A stretch of DNA of 15,424 nt from an uncultured Oscillospiraceae bacterium (GCA_900540535.1 UQGM01000053.1:1-15424); one strand, 5' to 3'. Numbered from the stretch's first letter, positions 6,688-13,601 are shown. Translations and numbers: made by a program. Notes: generated by a model not told the origin, from the sequence alone.

Positions 6688-7290
6688 ATGTTTGGAATAT
6701 TAAAAGATACAAGCCGTTCAGGGGGAATCGAATTTTTAATAGTCGGTCTCGGCAACCCCGGCGGGAAATATGAAATTACAAGACATAACGCCGGTTTTTT
6801 ATGTGCGGATCTTTTTGCAGAAAGCATGAATACCGAAATAAAGCGTCTTAAATATCACGCTCTTACCGCTGAAGTAAATATCGACGGTCATCGCTGCCTT
6901 CTTATGAAGCCCCAGACCTTTATGAACAACAGTGGAGAAGCTGTAGGAGAGGCAGCGAAGTTTTACAAAATTCCTGCCGAAAAGGTAATAGTGATGTTTG
7001 ACGATATATCTCTGCCCATAGGAAAACTTCGTGTAAGGCGCAAGGGTTCCGCAGGAGGACACAACGGAATTAAAAGCATAATTTCACATCTGGGAAGTGA
7101 AAATTTCCCGAGAGTGAAAATCGGAGTAGGTGCAAAGCCTCATCCAGACTATGATTTGGCAGATTGGGTACTTGCAAGTTTCAAAAAAGAAGATTTTCCT
7201 GCTCTTAAAGAAGCTATGGTAAACGCCGGCGAAGCAGTAAAACTTATTGTAAACGGCAATACCGACAAAGCCATGAATCTCTACAACTGA
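6688..7290 (+). CDS. pth: Peptidyl-tRNA hydrolase
   Basis: Cleaves peptidyl-tRNA released from stalled ribosomes to recycle tRNA; essential in most bacteria. Read from the ATG at 6688 it has 200 residues, slightly longer than the common 185-195 because about 13 residues precede the core strand EFLIVGLGNPG (15-25). The catalytic histidine is H33 in TRHNAG. The substrate-contact asparagines lie in MNNSG (79-83) and GGHNG (123-127), and the DD pair is at 105-106. The ATG follows AAAGGAGGA with about 9 nt spacing. An upstream in-frame GTG at 6637 would extend the protein into repeat copy B with no suitable ribosome binding site, so I reject it. It is monocistronic and has its own terminator. Confidence 0.96.
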   Translation: MFGILKDTSRSGGIEFLIVGLGNPGGKYEITRHNAGFLCADLFAESMNTEIKRLKYHALTAEVNIDGHRCLLMKPQTFMNNSGEAVGEAAKFYKIPAEKVIVMFDDISLPIGKLRVRRKGSAGGHNGIKSIISHLGSENFPRVKIGVGAKPHPDYDLADWVLASFKKEDFPALKEAMVNAGEAVKLIVNGNTDKAMNLYN

Positions 7291-7309
7291 AAACAAAAAC
7301 AAAAATTTC

Positions 7310-7350
7310 GCCATCAACAAGGTAAAAACTTGTTGATGGCTTTATTATTT
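7310..7350 (+). terminator. pth intrinsic terminator
   Basis: A perfect 12-bp stem is formed by GCCATCAACAAG (7310-7321) and CTTGTTGATGGC (7329-7340), with a 7-nt loop, followed by TTTATTATTTT. It begins 19 nt after the pth stop. Confidence 0.93.
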
Positions 7351-7410
7351 TAAATTGTTTGTTCTAAAACAGGTAATTTGTGTCTTTTCCTTTTTGCCGG
7401 CATATTTTAA

Positions 7411-7543
7411 AAGAAGGCGTTAAATTATAAAAAAAGAAAAAAATCTTTTCTTGCCCCCGAAAAATACATTAAGCTTTACGAATATATAAACCGAGGAGAA
7501 AAGGAGGCAGATGCGTAATATAAGCAAAATAAAACAAATTTAA
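7411..7543 (+). other. Leader region of E2-like gene with short open frames
   Basis: Two weak signals lie in the 212-bp gap before the acyltransferase gene. Codons 7411-7518 are open and end with a protein-like stretch (APEKYIKLYEYINRGEKEAD) before TAA, but have no usual start codon, so this may be a decayed 3' end or chance. An ATG at 7511 opens a 10-codon frame (MRNISKIKQI, stop at 7541-7543) behind a strong AAGGAGG that is only 3 nt away. That spacing is poor. The downstream gene has the weaker site, so a leader-peptide role is conceivable but unproven. Confidence 0.2.
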
Positions 7544-7562
7544 GAGAGGATAGTGATAAACT

Positions 7563-8558
7563 ATGGAAAACACCGCAGCATTAAAAATCCCAACAGGTGC
7601 AAAGAGCACAGAAAACTCAAAAGACAAATATCGTCTTAACGATTTTAAAATAAAAAACGCCGTCCCTTTCGGAATACAGCGAAAAATCGTTTCCTATATG
7701 ACAACTCATTCATGGCAGAACGTTCCTCACGTCACCTATGTTTATGAGCCAGATGTAACCGATTTTTTTGAGGAATTCAAAAGGCTCAACGATTCAGGTC
7801 TGCACAGCAGAAAAATCACCTTCAACACCCTGATGCTTAAAGTCTTTACAGAGGGAATAAAAGCTGATCCGGCAGTAAATGCGCACATCGATTACAATCA
7901 CAAATATGTCAAAGGTGAAATCAAGACTATTGAAGACATTAATATTTCAATGCCCTGGATACTTCCAAACGGCGAAATGATGACTATAAATCTTCGCAAT
8001 TTCGAATCCAAATCCCTCGATCAAATGGCAGAATATATTGAAAACATATCGAAAAAAATCGAAAACACCGACCTTAACGAGGCAATGTATGAGGTATCCT
8101 TTGCAAATACAATTGATATGCTGAAAAAAGGTCATGTTGTACAGACTCTCAGAAAGCTTGCAGGCGCAAAGCTCGGACGCCATAAAATAAAAACACTTTC
8201 GGGAGAAGAGAAAAAAGAGTATAAGAACATCCCCGAGGACGAGCGAATAACAAAGTACGACCTTGAACCGGGTACAATTACAATTTCAAACATCGGCTCA
8301 GTATATAAAGAACAGCGTGGTATGATAGGTATTCTGGAAATAATTCCTCCGCAGGTTTTCGCAATAGGCGTCGGCGGAGTTCAGGATAAACCCGGAATCT
8401 TTAAGAACTCAAAAGGCAAACAGGAAATAGGAGTCAGAAAAATGCTTCCCATATGCCTTGCCTTTGATCACAGAGCTCTTGATTTTGGTGAAGTGGTTCC
8501 CTTTATGAAACGTCTTGACGACATTTTCGCAAATCCCGCACAGATACACAATTGGTAA
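7563..8558 (+). CDS. Stand-alone E2-type acyltransferase (2-oxo acid dehydrogenase catalytic domain)
   Basis: The 331 residues carry only the catalytic, CAT-like domain of dihydrolipoamide acyltransferases. HSWQNVPHVTYVYEPDVTDFFEEFKRLN (about 49-76) matches the beginning of that domain. TISNIGS (241-247) matches the family ISNLG strand, and FDHRALDFGEVVPF (301-314) holds the catalytic H303 and D307. The usual HxxxDG reads HxxxDF here, so the glycine after the aspartate is phenylalanine. There is no lipoyl domain and no peripheral-subunit-binding domain; the N-terminal 25 residues are polar. No E1 or E3 gene is nearby. About residues 185-235 form a charged insertion-like stretch. It may acetylate a small molecule rather than serve a dehydrogenase complex. 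The ribosome binding site is weak: GAGG lies 13 nt before the ATG. Confidence 0.85.
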   Translation: MENTAALKIPTGAKSTENSKDKYRLNDFKIKNAVPFGIQRKIVSYMTTHSWQNVPHVTYVYEPDVTDFFEEFKRLNDSGLHSRKITFNTLMLKVFTEGIKADPAVNAHIDYNHKYVKGEIKTIEDINISMPWILPNGEMMTINLRNFESKSLDQMAEYIENISKKIENTDLNEAMYEVSFANTIDMLKKGHVVQTLRKLAGAKLGRHKIKTLSGEEKKEYKNIPEDERITKYDLEPGTITISNIGSVYKEQRGMIGILEIIPPQVFAIGVGGVQDKPGIFKNSKGKQEIGVRKMLPICLAFDHRALDFGEVVPFMKRLDDIFANPAQIHNW

Positions 8559-8656
8559 AATCACATTGCCGGAAAAATTCGTAATCAGGTTATACTATTA
8601 TATTTATTAGGAATCCGGCACACTTAATATGAGTACGAGAAATTTCTTCCCTGTTT

Positions 8657-8695
8657 GCAGGCCGCATCTTTTATGGATGCGGTCTGCGGCATTTT
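8657..8695 (+). terminator. Possible terminator of E2-like gene
   Basis: A 12-bp stem (one G-T pair) is formed by 8657-8668 and 8676-8687 with a 7-nt loop, followed by GGCATTTTA. It lies about 100 nt beyond the gene and the T-run is short and offset, so the assignment is tentative. Confidence 0.45.
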
Positions 8696-8721
8696 ATGGA
8701 CTTTTCCTAATTTGTTTTCAC

Positions 8722-8756
8722 AAAAAATCCGGCACGGTCTTAAGACCATGCCGGAT
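8722..8756 (-). terminator. Terminator of APH-like gene, possibly bidirectional
   Basis: ATCCGGCA (8727-8734) pairs with TGCCGGAT (8749-8756), and after one mismatch GGTC (8736-8739) pairs with GACC (8744-8747) around a TTAA loop. On the minus strand a run of six T follows immediately (8722-8727 complement). On the plus strand AAATCTTTTTATTTT follows, so it may also stop read-through from the E2-like gene. Confidence 0.85.
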
Positions 8757-8790
8757 AAATCTTTTTATTTTGTTTTATAACCTAAAGGGA

Positions 8791-9537
8791 TTATTCGTAA
8801 TCAACAACGTTAATCCACTTCATGAGGAAATCTTTTTCCTCTTCCTTACAGTTCTTAAGGTGAGCAGCAGCTATAATGGGCAGCCATGCCTGAACATACT
8901 TTTTATCTGTCTTGCTCTTCTCGCAGAAAAGATCCATATAATATTCTGCTGTTTCGGGGCTGTCAAGATAAAGAAGCAGGTAAGTTCTTGCAACGTCAGC
9001 ACTTGCGTTACCCTGAGTTGCTGCAATCCAGTCAACAATATATGTCTTTCCGTCCTTGACAATTACGTTTGAAGGACTAAAATTGCCGTGGCAAAGTTTC
9101 TTATGCTTCGGCATACTGTCAAGTCTTGTGAGAAGCTCATAACGGTCGGTTTCGCTGATGCAGTCAAGAGCCTTTATCTCTGCAATGAGCTTGTCCTTAA
9201 GCTTGTTGAGCATGGGGCTTGTCTTTGAGTGGATTTCAAGCTGAATGTCAACCATCTCTTCCACATACTTCTTCATGTTGGCGGGATCCTCTTTCATTAT
9301 CTCAGCCATTGTCTTGCCTTCGATGTGATCCATGAAAAGATTCCATACGCCGTCATTTTTTGTAATTTCGTTTATCTTAGGTACGGGGAGGCCGGTCTCC
9401 TCTACTCTTGCCTGAACAAGAGCTTCATAGAGAACCTCGGTCTTAGGATAATCTTTTTTGAAAATTTTAACCGCCTGATCGCCCTGTTTGTAAACGTCAA
9501 CTTTTTCTCCAAGGGAGAGGAGTACCTTGTCTGCCAT
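8791..9537 (-). CDS. APH/choline kinase-fold protein with HGN in place of HGD
   Basis: The 248 residues show the aminoglycoside phosphotransferase (PF01636) layout. AVKIFKK (22-28) offers the ATP-site lysine. The Brenner-like loop CHGNFSPSNV is at 149-158, with N157 as a metal ligand. IVDW (167-170) supplies the metal-binding D169, and QGNASADVARTYLLL follows. The catalytic aspartate of the usual HGDxxxxN motif is asparagine (N152, codon AAT), so phosphotransfer may be impaired or the protein may act differently. Many gut Clostridia carry related proteins whose substrates are unknown; drug resistance should not be assumed. The ATG has an ideal AGGAGG site and its own promoter and terminator. 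Confidence 0.85.
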   Translation of the reverse strand: MADKVLLSLGEKVDVYKQGDQAVKIFKKDYPKTEVLYEALVQARVEETGLPVPKINEITKNDGVWNLFMDHIEGKTMAEIMKEDPANMKKYVEEMVDIQLEIHSKTSPMLNKLKDKLIAEIKALDCISETDRYELLTRLDSMPKHKKLCHGNFSPSNVIVKDGKTYIVDWIAATQGNASADVARTYLLLYLDSPETAEYYMDLFCEKSKTDKKYVQAWLPIIAAAHLKNCKEEEKDFLMKWINVVDYE

Positions 9538-9600
9538 AATTTATACCTCCTAATGGTAATTTGTAAAAATTTAAACAAAAGATAAAAATCTTCTATACTA

Positions 9601-9628
9601 ATTATACCTGTCTGCGTTGAAAATACAA
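9601..9628 (-). promoter_or_regulatory. Promoter of APH-like gene
   Basis: On the minus strand TTGTAT (9623-9628) is followed after 16 bp by a perfect TATAAT (9601-9606). The start near 9594 leaves an AT-rich leader of about 55 nt. Confidence 0.62.
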
Positions 9629-9843
9629 GGGATTTTTGTTAAATATAAATACAAAAATACAGCTGAAATCTTGTAACTTTAGACATATTATGCATATTTA
9701 TGGACAAAAAATGAGAATAAACTCTGTGCATATCTGCCACAAAGGGTAAAATTATCACTTTTAGGGCGGTTTTATTGACAGATTAATATCAAATTTTATT
9801 CTTCCATTTAAAAATTTATCTCGGCTGAGGTTTTCACGAAAAG
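9629..9843. other. AT-rich gene-free stretch
   Basis: This stretch lies between the APH-like promoter and repeat copy C. I find no reading frame of note, no strong terminator and no well-spaced promoter. A TTGACA at 9776-9781 (plus) has no matching -10. If the minus-strand transcript passes through copy C it would continue here without an evident gene. Confidence 0.6.
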
Positions 9844-9951
9844 CAAAAATCCTCCGCCTTTAAGGCAAGCTGAGCTTGCAGCATGATGCTGCACCCAAGT
9901 CGCACACCAAATGGCAGCAATGAGAAAATATAAGTGCCTGCGAGTGAGTTT
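9844..9951 (-). repeat. Structured repeat, copy C
   Basis: Minus-strand copy, most complete of the three. The 5' block ends in CGCAGG (9937-9942), then come 28 nt, GGTGTGCG (9901-9908) and the hairpin GCAGC-ATCAT-GCTGC (9878-9892), identical to copy A. Hairpin AAGC-TCA-GCTT follows (9867-9877), where copy A has AGGC-TCA-GCCT: one base pair changed on both sides. The 3' block CCTTAAAGGCGGAGGATTTTT ends it and contains a GGAGG. No convincing gene follows that GGAGG. Downstream sequence can fold back over it (GAGGATTTT with AAAACCTC). The copy lies about 45 bp beyond the M23 gene stop. Confidence 0.75.
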
Positions 9952-9995
9952 TGATTTAAAGGTAAGCATGAAAAGTTAATCTTTTGCTGTTAGAT

Positions 9996-11039
9996 TCAGC
10001 TTGCTTCATTGGCCGCCGGATCATCCATTTTATATACCCTTTCACGCTCGCCGGTATCTTCATTTTTATATGTTTCGCTTCTGTTCTTTGAAAGGAACTT
10101 TGTAAGCTCATATACATCAATCCAGATTTCTCCGTTGCCCTCTTTCTGGCTCTCGTCAAAAATAAGCTGCAATCCAAAATGAAGATGACATACATTCATA
10201 TTGTTTACGTTTTCCTTGGTGCTGTATCCGGTCATGCCCATATAGCCTATAACATCTCCAGCCGACACAACGCAGCCCTCTTTCAGCTCCATGGGATAAG
10301 GACTGTCCTTGCGAAGATGTGCATAGTAGTAATATCTTGTACCGTCAAAGCTTCTTATGCCTATTCTCCAGCCACCGTACATATTCCAGCCCATGGTATC
10401 AACTATTCCGCTTTCAACGGCGATTATGGGTGTTCCCACACTTCCCATCATGTCGTGACCCAGATGCTTTCTTTTATATCCGTAGGAGCGGCTATTTCCG
10501 AAATCGTCGCTCTCCGTATACCAATAATTCTTTGCAATTGGATGAAAACCTTTTAATCCGTATTTTTTCACCCACTTTTTGTGGCTGCTTTCATTTTCAT
10601 CATACACCTGTATCTCATATTCTCCCACAAGTCCCGAAAGCACCGCCGAATACGCCTCATAATAATAATCATAATACTTTAAATTTTGACTGAGCTCCCC
10701 TGCCGATACCCCTCCCTCAAGCTGAGAAACGGCATAGTCGATATCTTTATCGGGAAAAGAATTTTTTCCTCCTCCGTTTTTCGCCGCACAATAGGCAAGC
10801 ACCTCAATCCAGTTCGCCTGATTACCGTTTTCATGAGCCTCCACATCGGCTTTGTATGCACGGGTCAGAGCCCTTTCGGGAATATTGAAATCCACCCACT
10901 TTATGAAACCTTTCTGCTCGGCCTTGTTTTCCGATACGGAAACAACTCCTCCAGCGGCGCAAAGACAAGCCCATGCAAAAAACAGCGCCAAAACGAAAAT
11001 TACAACGGCGGTATATTTTTTATTGAGTGTCACATACAT
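9996..11039 (-). CDS. Membrane-anchored M23 family metallopeptidase
   Basis: A predicted cell-wall endopeptidase acting outside the membrane. Of 347 residues, about 9-31 (TAVVIFVLALFFAWACLCAA) form a signal anchor. A helical region (about 45-140, with KWVDFNIPERAL, NWIEVLAYCAAKNGG and YYDYYYEAYSAVLSG) precedes the catalytic part and has no function I can name. The LytM/M23 zinc site is intact: H192 and D196 in HLGHD, H241 in YAHL, and H285-x-H287 in CHLHFG. GTPIIAVESGIV and AGDVIGYMGMTG are the usual beta-strand motifs. The acidic/basic tail after 320 is low complexity. The ATG is preceded by GGAG at about 9 nt. No strong terminator is visible before repeat copy C. Confidence 0.88.
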   Translation of the reverse strand: MYVTLNKKYTAVVIFVLALFFAWACLCAAGGVVSVSENKAEQKGFIKWVDFNIPERALTRAYKADVEAHENGNQANWIEVLAYCAAKNGGGKNSFPDKDIDYAVSQLEGGVSAGELSQNLKYYDYYYEAYSAVLSGLVGEYEIQVYDENESSHKKWVKKYGLKGFHPIAKNYWYTESDDFGNSRSYGYKRKHLGHDMMGSVGTPIIAVESGIVDTMGWNMYGGWRIGIRSFDGTRYYYYAHLRKDSPYPMELKEGCVVSAGDVIGYMGMTGYSTKENVNNMNVCHLHFGLQLIFDESQKEGNGEIWIDVYELTKFLSKNRSETYKNEDTGERERVYKMDDPAANEAS

Positions 11040-11194
11040 ATAATCCAGCTCCGTTTCTTTTATCCTTTAAAAATATGCCGTTTTATTTTCTTTTATAACT
11101 TTAGCGCCATTTATTGTGACTGTATCGGTGTACAGCAAATTTTTTAACTATTATTACCGATTTATGACTATTTTTTTGCGTAACCGAAAAGCGA

Positions 11195-11248
11195 CTTGTA
11201 CATTTTCAATAAGTATATTGATGTTAATACAGAAAATTTGTACAAAAG
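11195..11248. repeat. Imperfect inverted repeat in EF-G-like upstream region
   Basis: CTTGTACATTTTC (11195-11207) faces GAAAATTTGTACAAAAG (11232-11248) with an AT-rich 24-nt centre; the arms match except for a few extra bases. It ends 12 bp before the -35 of the EF-G-like gene, in the 327-bp divergent region with the M23 gene. It could be an operator for either gene or a chance AT-rich palindrome. The rest of this region holds no gene that I can see. Confidence 0.35.
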
Positions 11249-11260
11249 TGATTTTCGTTG

Positions 11261-11289
11261 TTGAATACCATGTGCAACTATGATATAAT
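11261..11289 (+). promoter_or_regulatory. Promoter of EF-G-like gene
   Basis: TTGAAT (11261-11266) and TATAAT (11284-11289) are separated by 17 bp, and TGA before the -10 makes it an extended -10. The start near 11296 gives a leader of about 70 nt. Confidence 0.75.
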
Positions 11290-11366
11290 CAAAACCAAAG
11301 TCAGAAAAACTATTATTAAATCTATACAAATAATAGAAGTGTTACAACTGTTAGGAGGAAACCAAA

Positions 11367-13439
11367 TTGAAGGCTTATAACGCAGAAAACATCAGAAATA
11401 TAGTTTTGGCAGGTCACGGCGGAAGAGGTAAGACATCTCTTGCAGAGGCAATGCTCTATCTTTCAGGCTCTGCCGACAGACTCGGACGCATAGCGGACGG
11501 TACAACAGTACTGGACAGCGACCCCGAAGAAAAAAAGCGTAAGGCTTCGGTTTCAACGGCAGTTGCATATACCCAGTGGAAAGATACAAAAATCAACATA
11601 ATCGACACTCCCGGTCTCTTTGACTTTGCCGGAGGAATGAGCGAAGGTATGCGTGCGGCTGAGTGCGCTCTTATAGTCACCGCAGCAGGCTGTAAATATG
11701 ACGTCGGCGCAGAAAAGGCTTTCAAGGCTGCTGAAAAGAGAAACATCGCCAGAATGATCGTTATTACAAAGACCGACGCTGAAAACACCAATTTCTATAA
11801 GACTATCAGTCTTCTTCGTGAAGTTCACGGCAATAAAATCTGCCCCGTAGTTGTTCCTTATTACGATGCAAGCGGCGAAAACGTTGAAGCATATGTTAAC
11901 CTTATAACCAAAAAAGCATATAAATATGAAAACGGCAAGGCTGTGGAAGTTCCCACCCATGCTGATGAATTTGTTGACGAGATGAACACCGTTCTCTGCG
12001 AAGCCGTTGCTTCCACTGATGACGAGCTTATGGAGAAATTCTTTGAGGGTGAGGAATTCACTCCCGAAGAGACAATAAAGGGACTTAAAGCCGGCGTTGC
12101 AGACGGAAGCCTTTATCCTGTTTTCGGCTGCTCAGGCTATAATCTTGATGCAGTTGACATTCTCCTTGACGGAATCTGCAGCATTGCTCCCGCAGCATCT
12201 GTGCTTACAGAGACAGCAGAGGATGAAAACGGAGATCTTGTTGAGGTTAAGTGCGACAGCGAAGCTCCTCTTGCAGCAATCTGCTTTAAGACAATTGCCG
12301 ACCCATTTGTAGGAAAGATGTCTTTCTTCAAGGTTGTTTCCGGCGTTCTTAAGAGTGACTCCCAGGTTGTCAACATGAGAACCGGCGAAAGCGAAAGAAT
12401 GGGTAAGGTTGTATTTGTCAAGGGCGCAAAGCAGGAGGACGCTCAGAGCGTTCCTGCCGGAGATATCGGCATCGTAACAAAGCTTGCAGGAGTTAAAACA
12501 GGCGATACACTCTGTGCTCCCTCAAGAAAACTTACTCTCGAAAAGGTTGAGTTCCCCGAGCCCTGCCTTTCAATGGCTGTTAAAGTCCGCAAAAAGGGCG
12601 AAGAAGATAAAGTCGCAGCAGGTCTTGCAAGACTTATGGAAGAAGATCCCACTATCAGCTTCGTAATAAACAAAGAGACAAGAGAACAGGTCCTTTCAGG
12701 TCTCGGCGAACAGCATCTCGATGTTATAGTTTCCAAGCTTAAATCAAAGTTCGGCGTTGAGGTTGACCTTAAAGTGCCGAAAGTTGCATACCGTGAGACA
12801 ATCCGCAAAAAGGTTGAGGTACAGGGCAGACATAAGAAGCAGTCCGGCGGTCACGGTCAGTTCGGTGATGTATTTATCCGCTTTGAGCCCTGCGACAGTG
12901 AAGATATGATTTTCGCTGAAGAGGTATTCGGCGGCTCTGTTCCGAAGAACTTCTTCCCCGCTGTTGAAAAGGGTCTTCGTGACAGCATGGCCAAGGGCGT
13001 TCTTGCCGGATTCCCCATGGTCGGCGTCAAAGCTACTCTTTACGATGGATCATATCACCCCGTTGATTCCTCTGAAATGGCATTCAAAACAGCTGCCGCT
13101 ATCGCTTATAAAAACGGTATCCCGGATGCTAACCCCGCACTCCTTGAGCCTATCGGTTCACTGAGAGCTTATATGCCCGACGAAAAGATGGGCGATATGA
13201 TGAGCGACATCACAAAGCGCAGAGGCCGTGTTTTGGGCATGGGTCCCGCTGAGGATAAGATGTCAGAAATCATCGCTGAGGTTCCCATGGCAGAAATGGG
13301 CGATTTCGCAACAGTTCTCCGCTCCGTAACCCACGGCAGAGGATATTTCAAATTCACATTTGAGCGCTATGAAGAGGCTCCCACATCTGTTGCTCTCAAG
13401 GTTATCGAAGAGACAAAGAAAGAGTCTGAAGAGAATTAA
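11367..13439 (+). CDS. EF-G-like translational GTPase (FusA2-type paralogue)
   Basis: The 690 residues follow the five-domain layout of elongation factor G, but the G domain is divergent. G1 is GHGGRGKTS (16-24) instead of GHIDAGKTT. G3 is DTPGLFDF (80-87), with leucine where EF-G has its catalytic histidine. G4 is TKTD (134-137) instead of NKMD, and the RGITI switch-I motif is replaced by KASVS. Domain II, III (LSGLGEQHLDVIVSKL), IV (HKKQSGGHGQFGDVFIRFEP) and V (PIGSLRAYMPDEKMGDMMSDITKRRGRVLGM) motifs are well kept. This resembles the FusA2/EF-G2 group, so canonical translocase activity is uncertain. The start is a TTG with AGGAGG 8 nt upstream; an in-frame ATG does not precede it. It has its own promoter and terminator, and the standard fusA should be elsewhere. 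Confidence 0.9.
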   Translation: MKAYNAENIRNIVLAGHGGRGKTSLAEAMLYLSGSADRLGRIADGTTVLDSDPEEKKRKASVSTAVAYTQWKDTKINIIDTPGLFDFAGGMSEGMRAAECALIVTAAGCKYDVGAEKAFKAAEKRNIARMIVITKTDAENTNFYKTISLLREVHGNKICPVVVPYYDASGENVEAYVNLITKKAYKYENGKAVEVPTHADEFVDEMNTVLCEAVASTDDELMEKFFEGEEFTPEETIKGLKAGVADGSLYPVFGCSGYNLDAVDILLDGICSIAPAASVLTETAEDENGDLVEVKCDSEAPLAAICFKTIADPFVGKMSFFKVVSGVLKSDSQVVNMRTGESERMGKVVFVKGAKQEDAQSVPAGDIGIVTKLAGVKTGDTLCAPSRKLTLEKVEFPEPCLSMAVKVRKKGEEDKVAAGLARLMEEDPTISFVINKETREQVLSGLGEQHLDVIVSKLKSKFGVEVDLKVPKVAYRETIRKKVEVQGRHKKQSGGHGQFGDVFIRFEPCDSEDMIFAEEVFGGSVPKNFFPAVEKGLRDSMAKGVLAGFPMVGVKATLYDGSYHPVDSSEMAFKTAAAIAYKNGIPDANPALLEPIGSLRAYMPDEKMGDMMSDITKRRGRVLGMGPAEDKMSEIIAEVPMAEMGDFATVLRSVTHGRGYFKFTFERYEEAPTSVALKVIEETKKESEEN

Positions 13440-13486
13440 CTCATAGCTTCTCGCTTTATTCACGCTTCAATCAAATAAAACATCAG

Positions 13487-13525
13487 ACACCTGCGACGGC
13501 ATTAAAGCACATCGCAGGTGTTTTT
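13487..13525 (+). terminator. Intrinsic terminator after EF-G-like gene
   Basis: A perfect 10-bp stem is formed by ACACCTGCGA (13487-13496) and TCGCAGGTGT (13512-13521), with a 15-nt loop, and TTTTT lies at 13521-13525. Confidence 0.92.
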
Positions 13526-13537
13526 GACCTTATTTTG

Positions 13538-13566
13538 CTGACTAAAAATATAAATTGTGATATAAT
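13538..13566 (+). promoter_or_regulatory. Promoter of GNAT-mfd unit
   Basis: CTGACT (13538-13543) is followed after 17 bp by TATAAT (13561-13566), with TGA directly before the -10 (extended -10). The start near 13573 gives a leader of about 30 nt. Confidence 0.65.
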
Positions 13567-13601
13567 AAAATGCTAAAAATTAAATCCAAGGTGACTGTCC
13601 T

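Noticed and set aside
8629..9072. Plus-strand open frame of 147 codons
   Set aside because: It covers two hairpins and the antisense of the APH-like gene; no ribosome binding site or recognisable domain.
8791..9537. Aminoglycoside resistance gene
   Set aside because: Only the general fold matches, the catalytic aspartate is missing, and nothing in the context suggests drug resistance.
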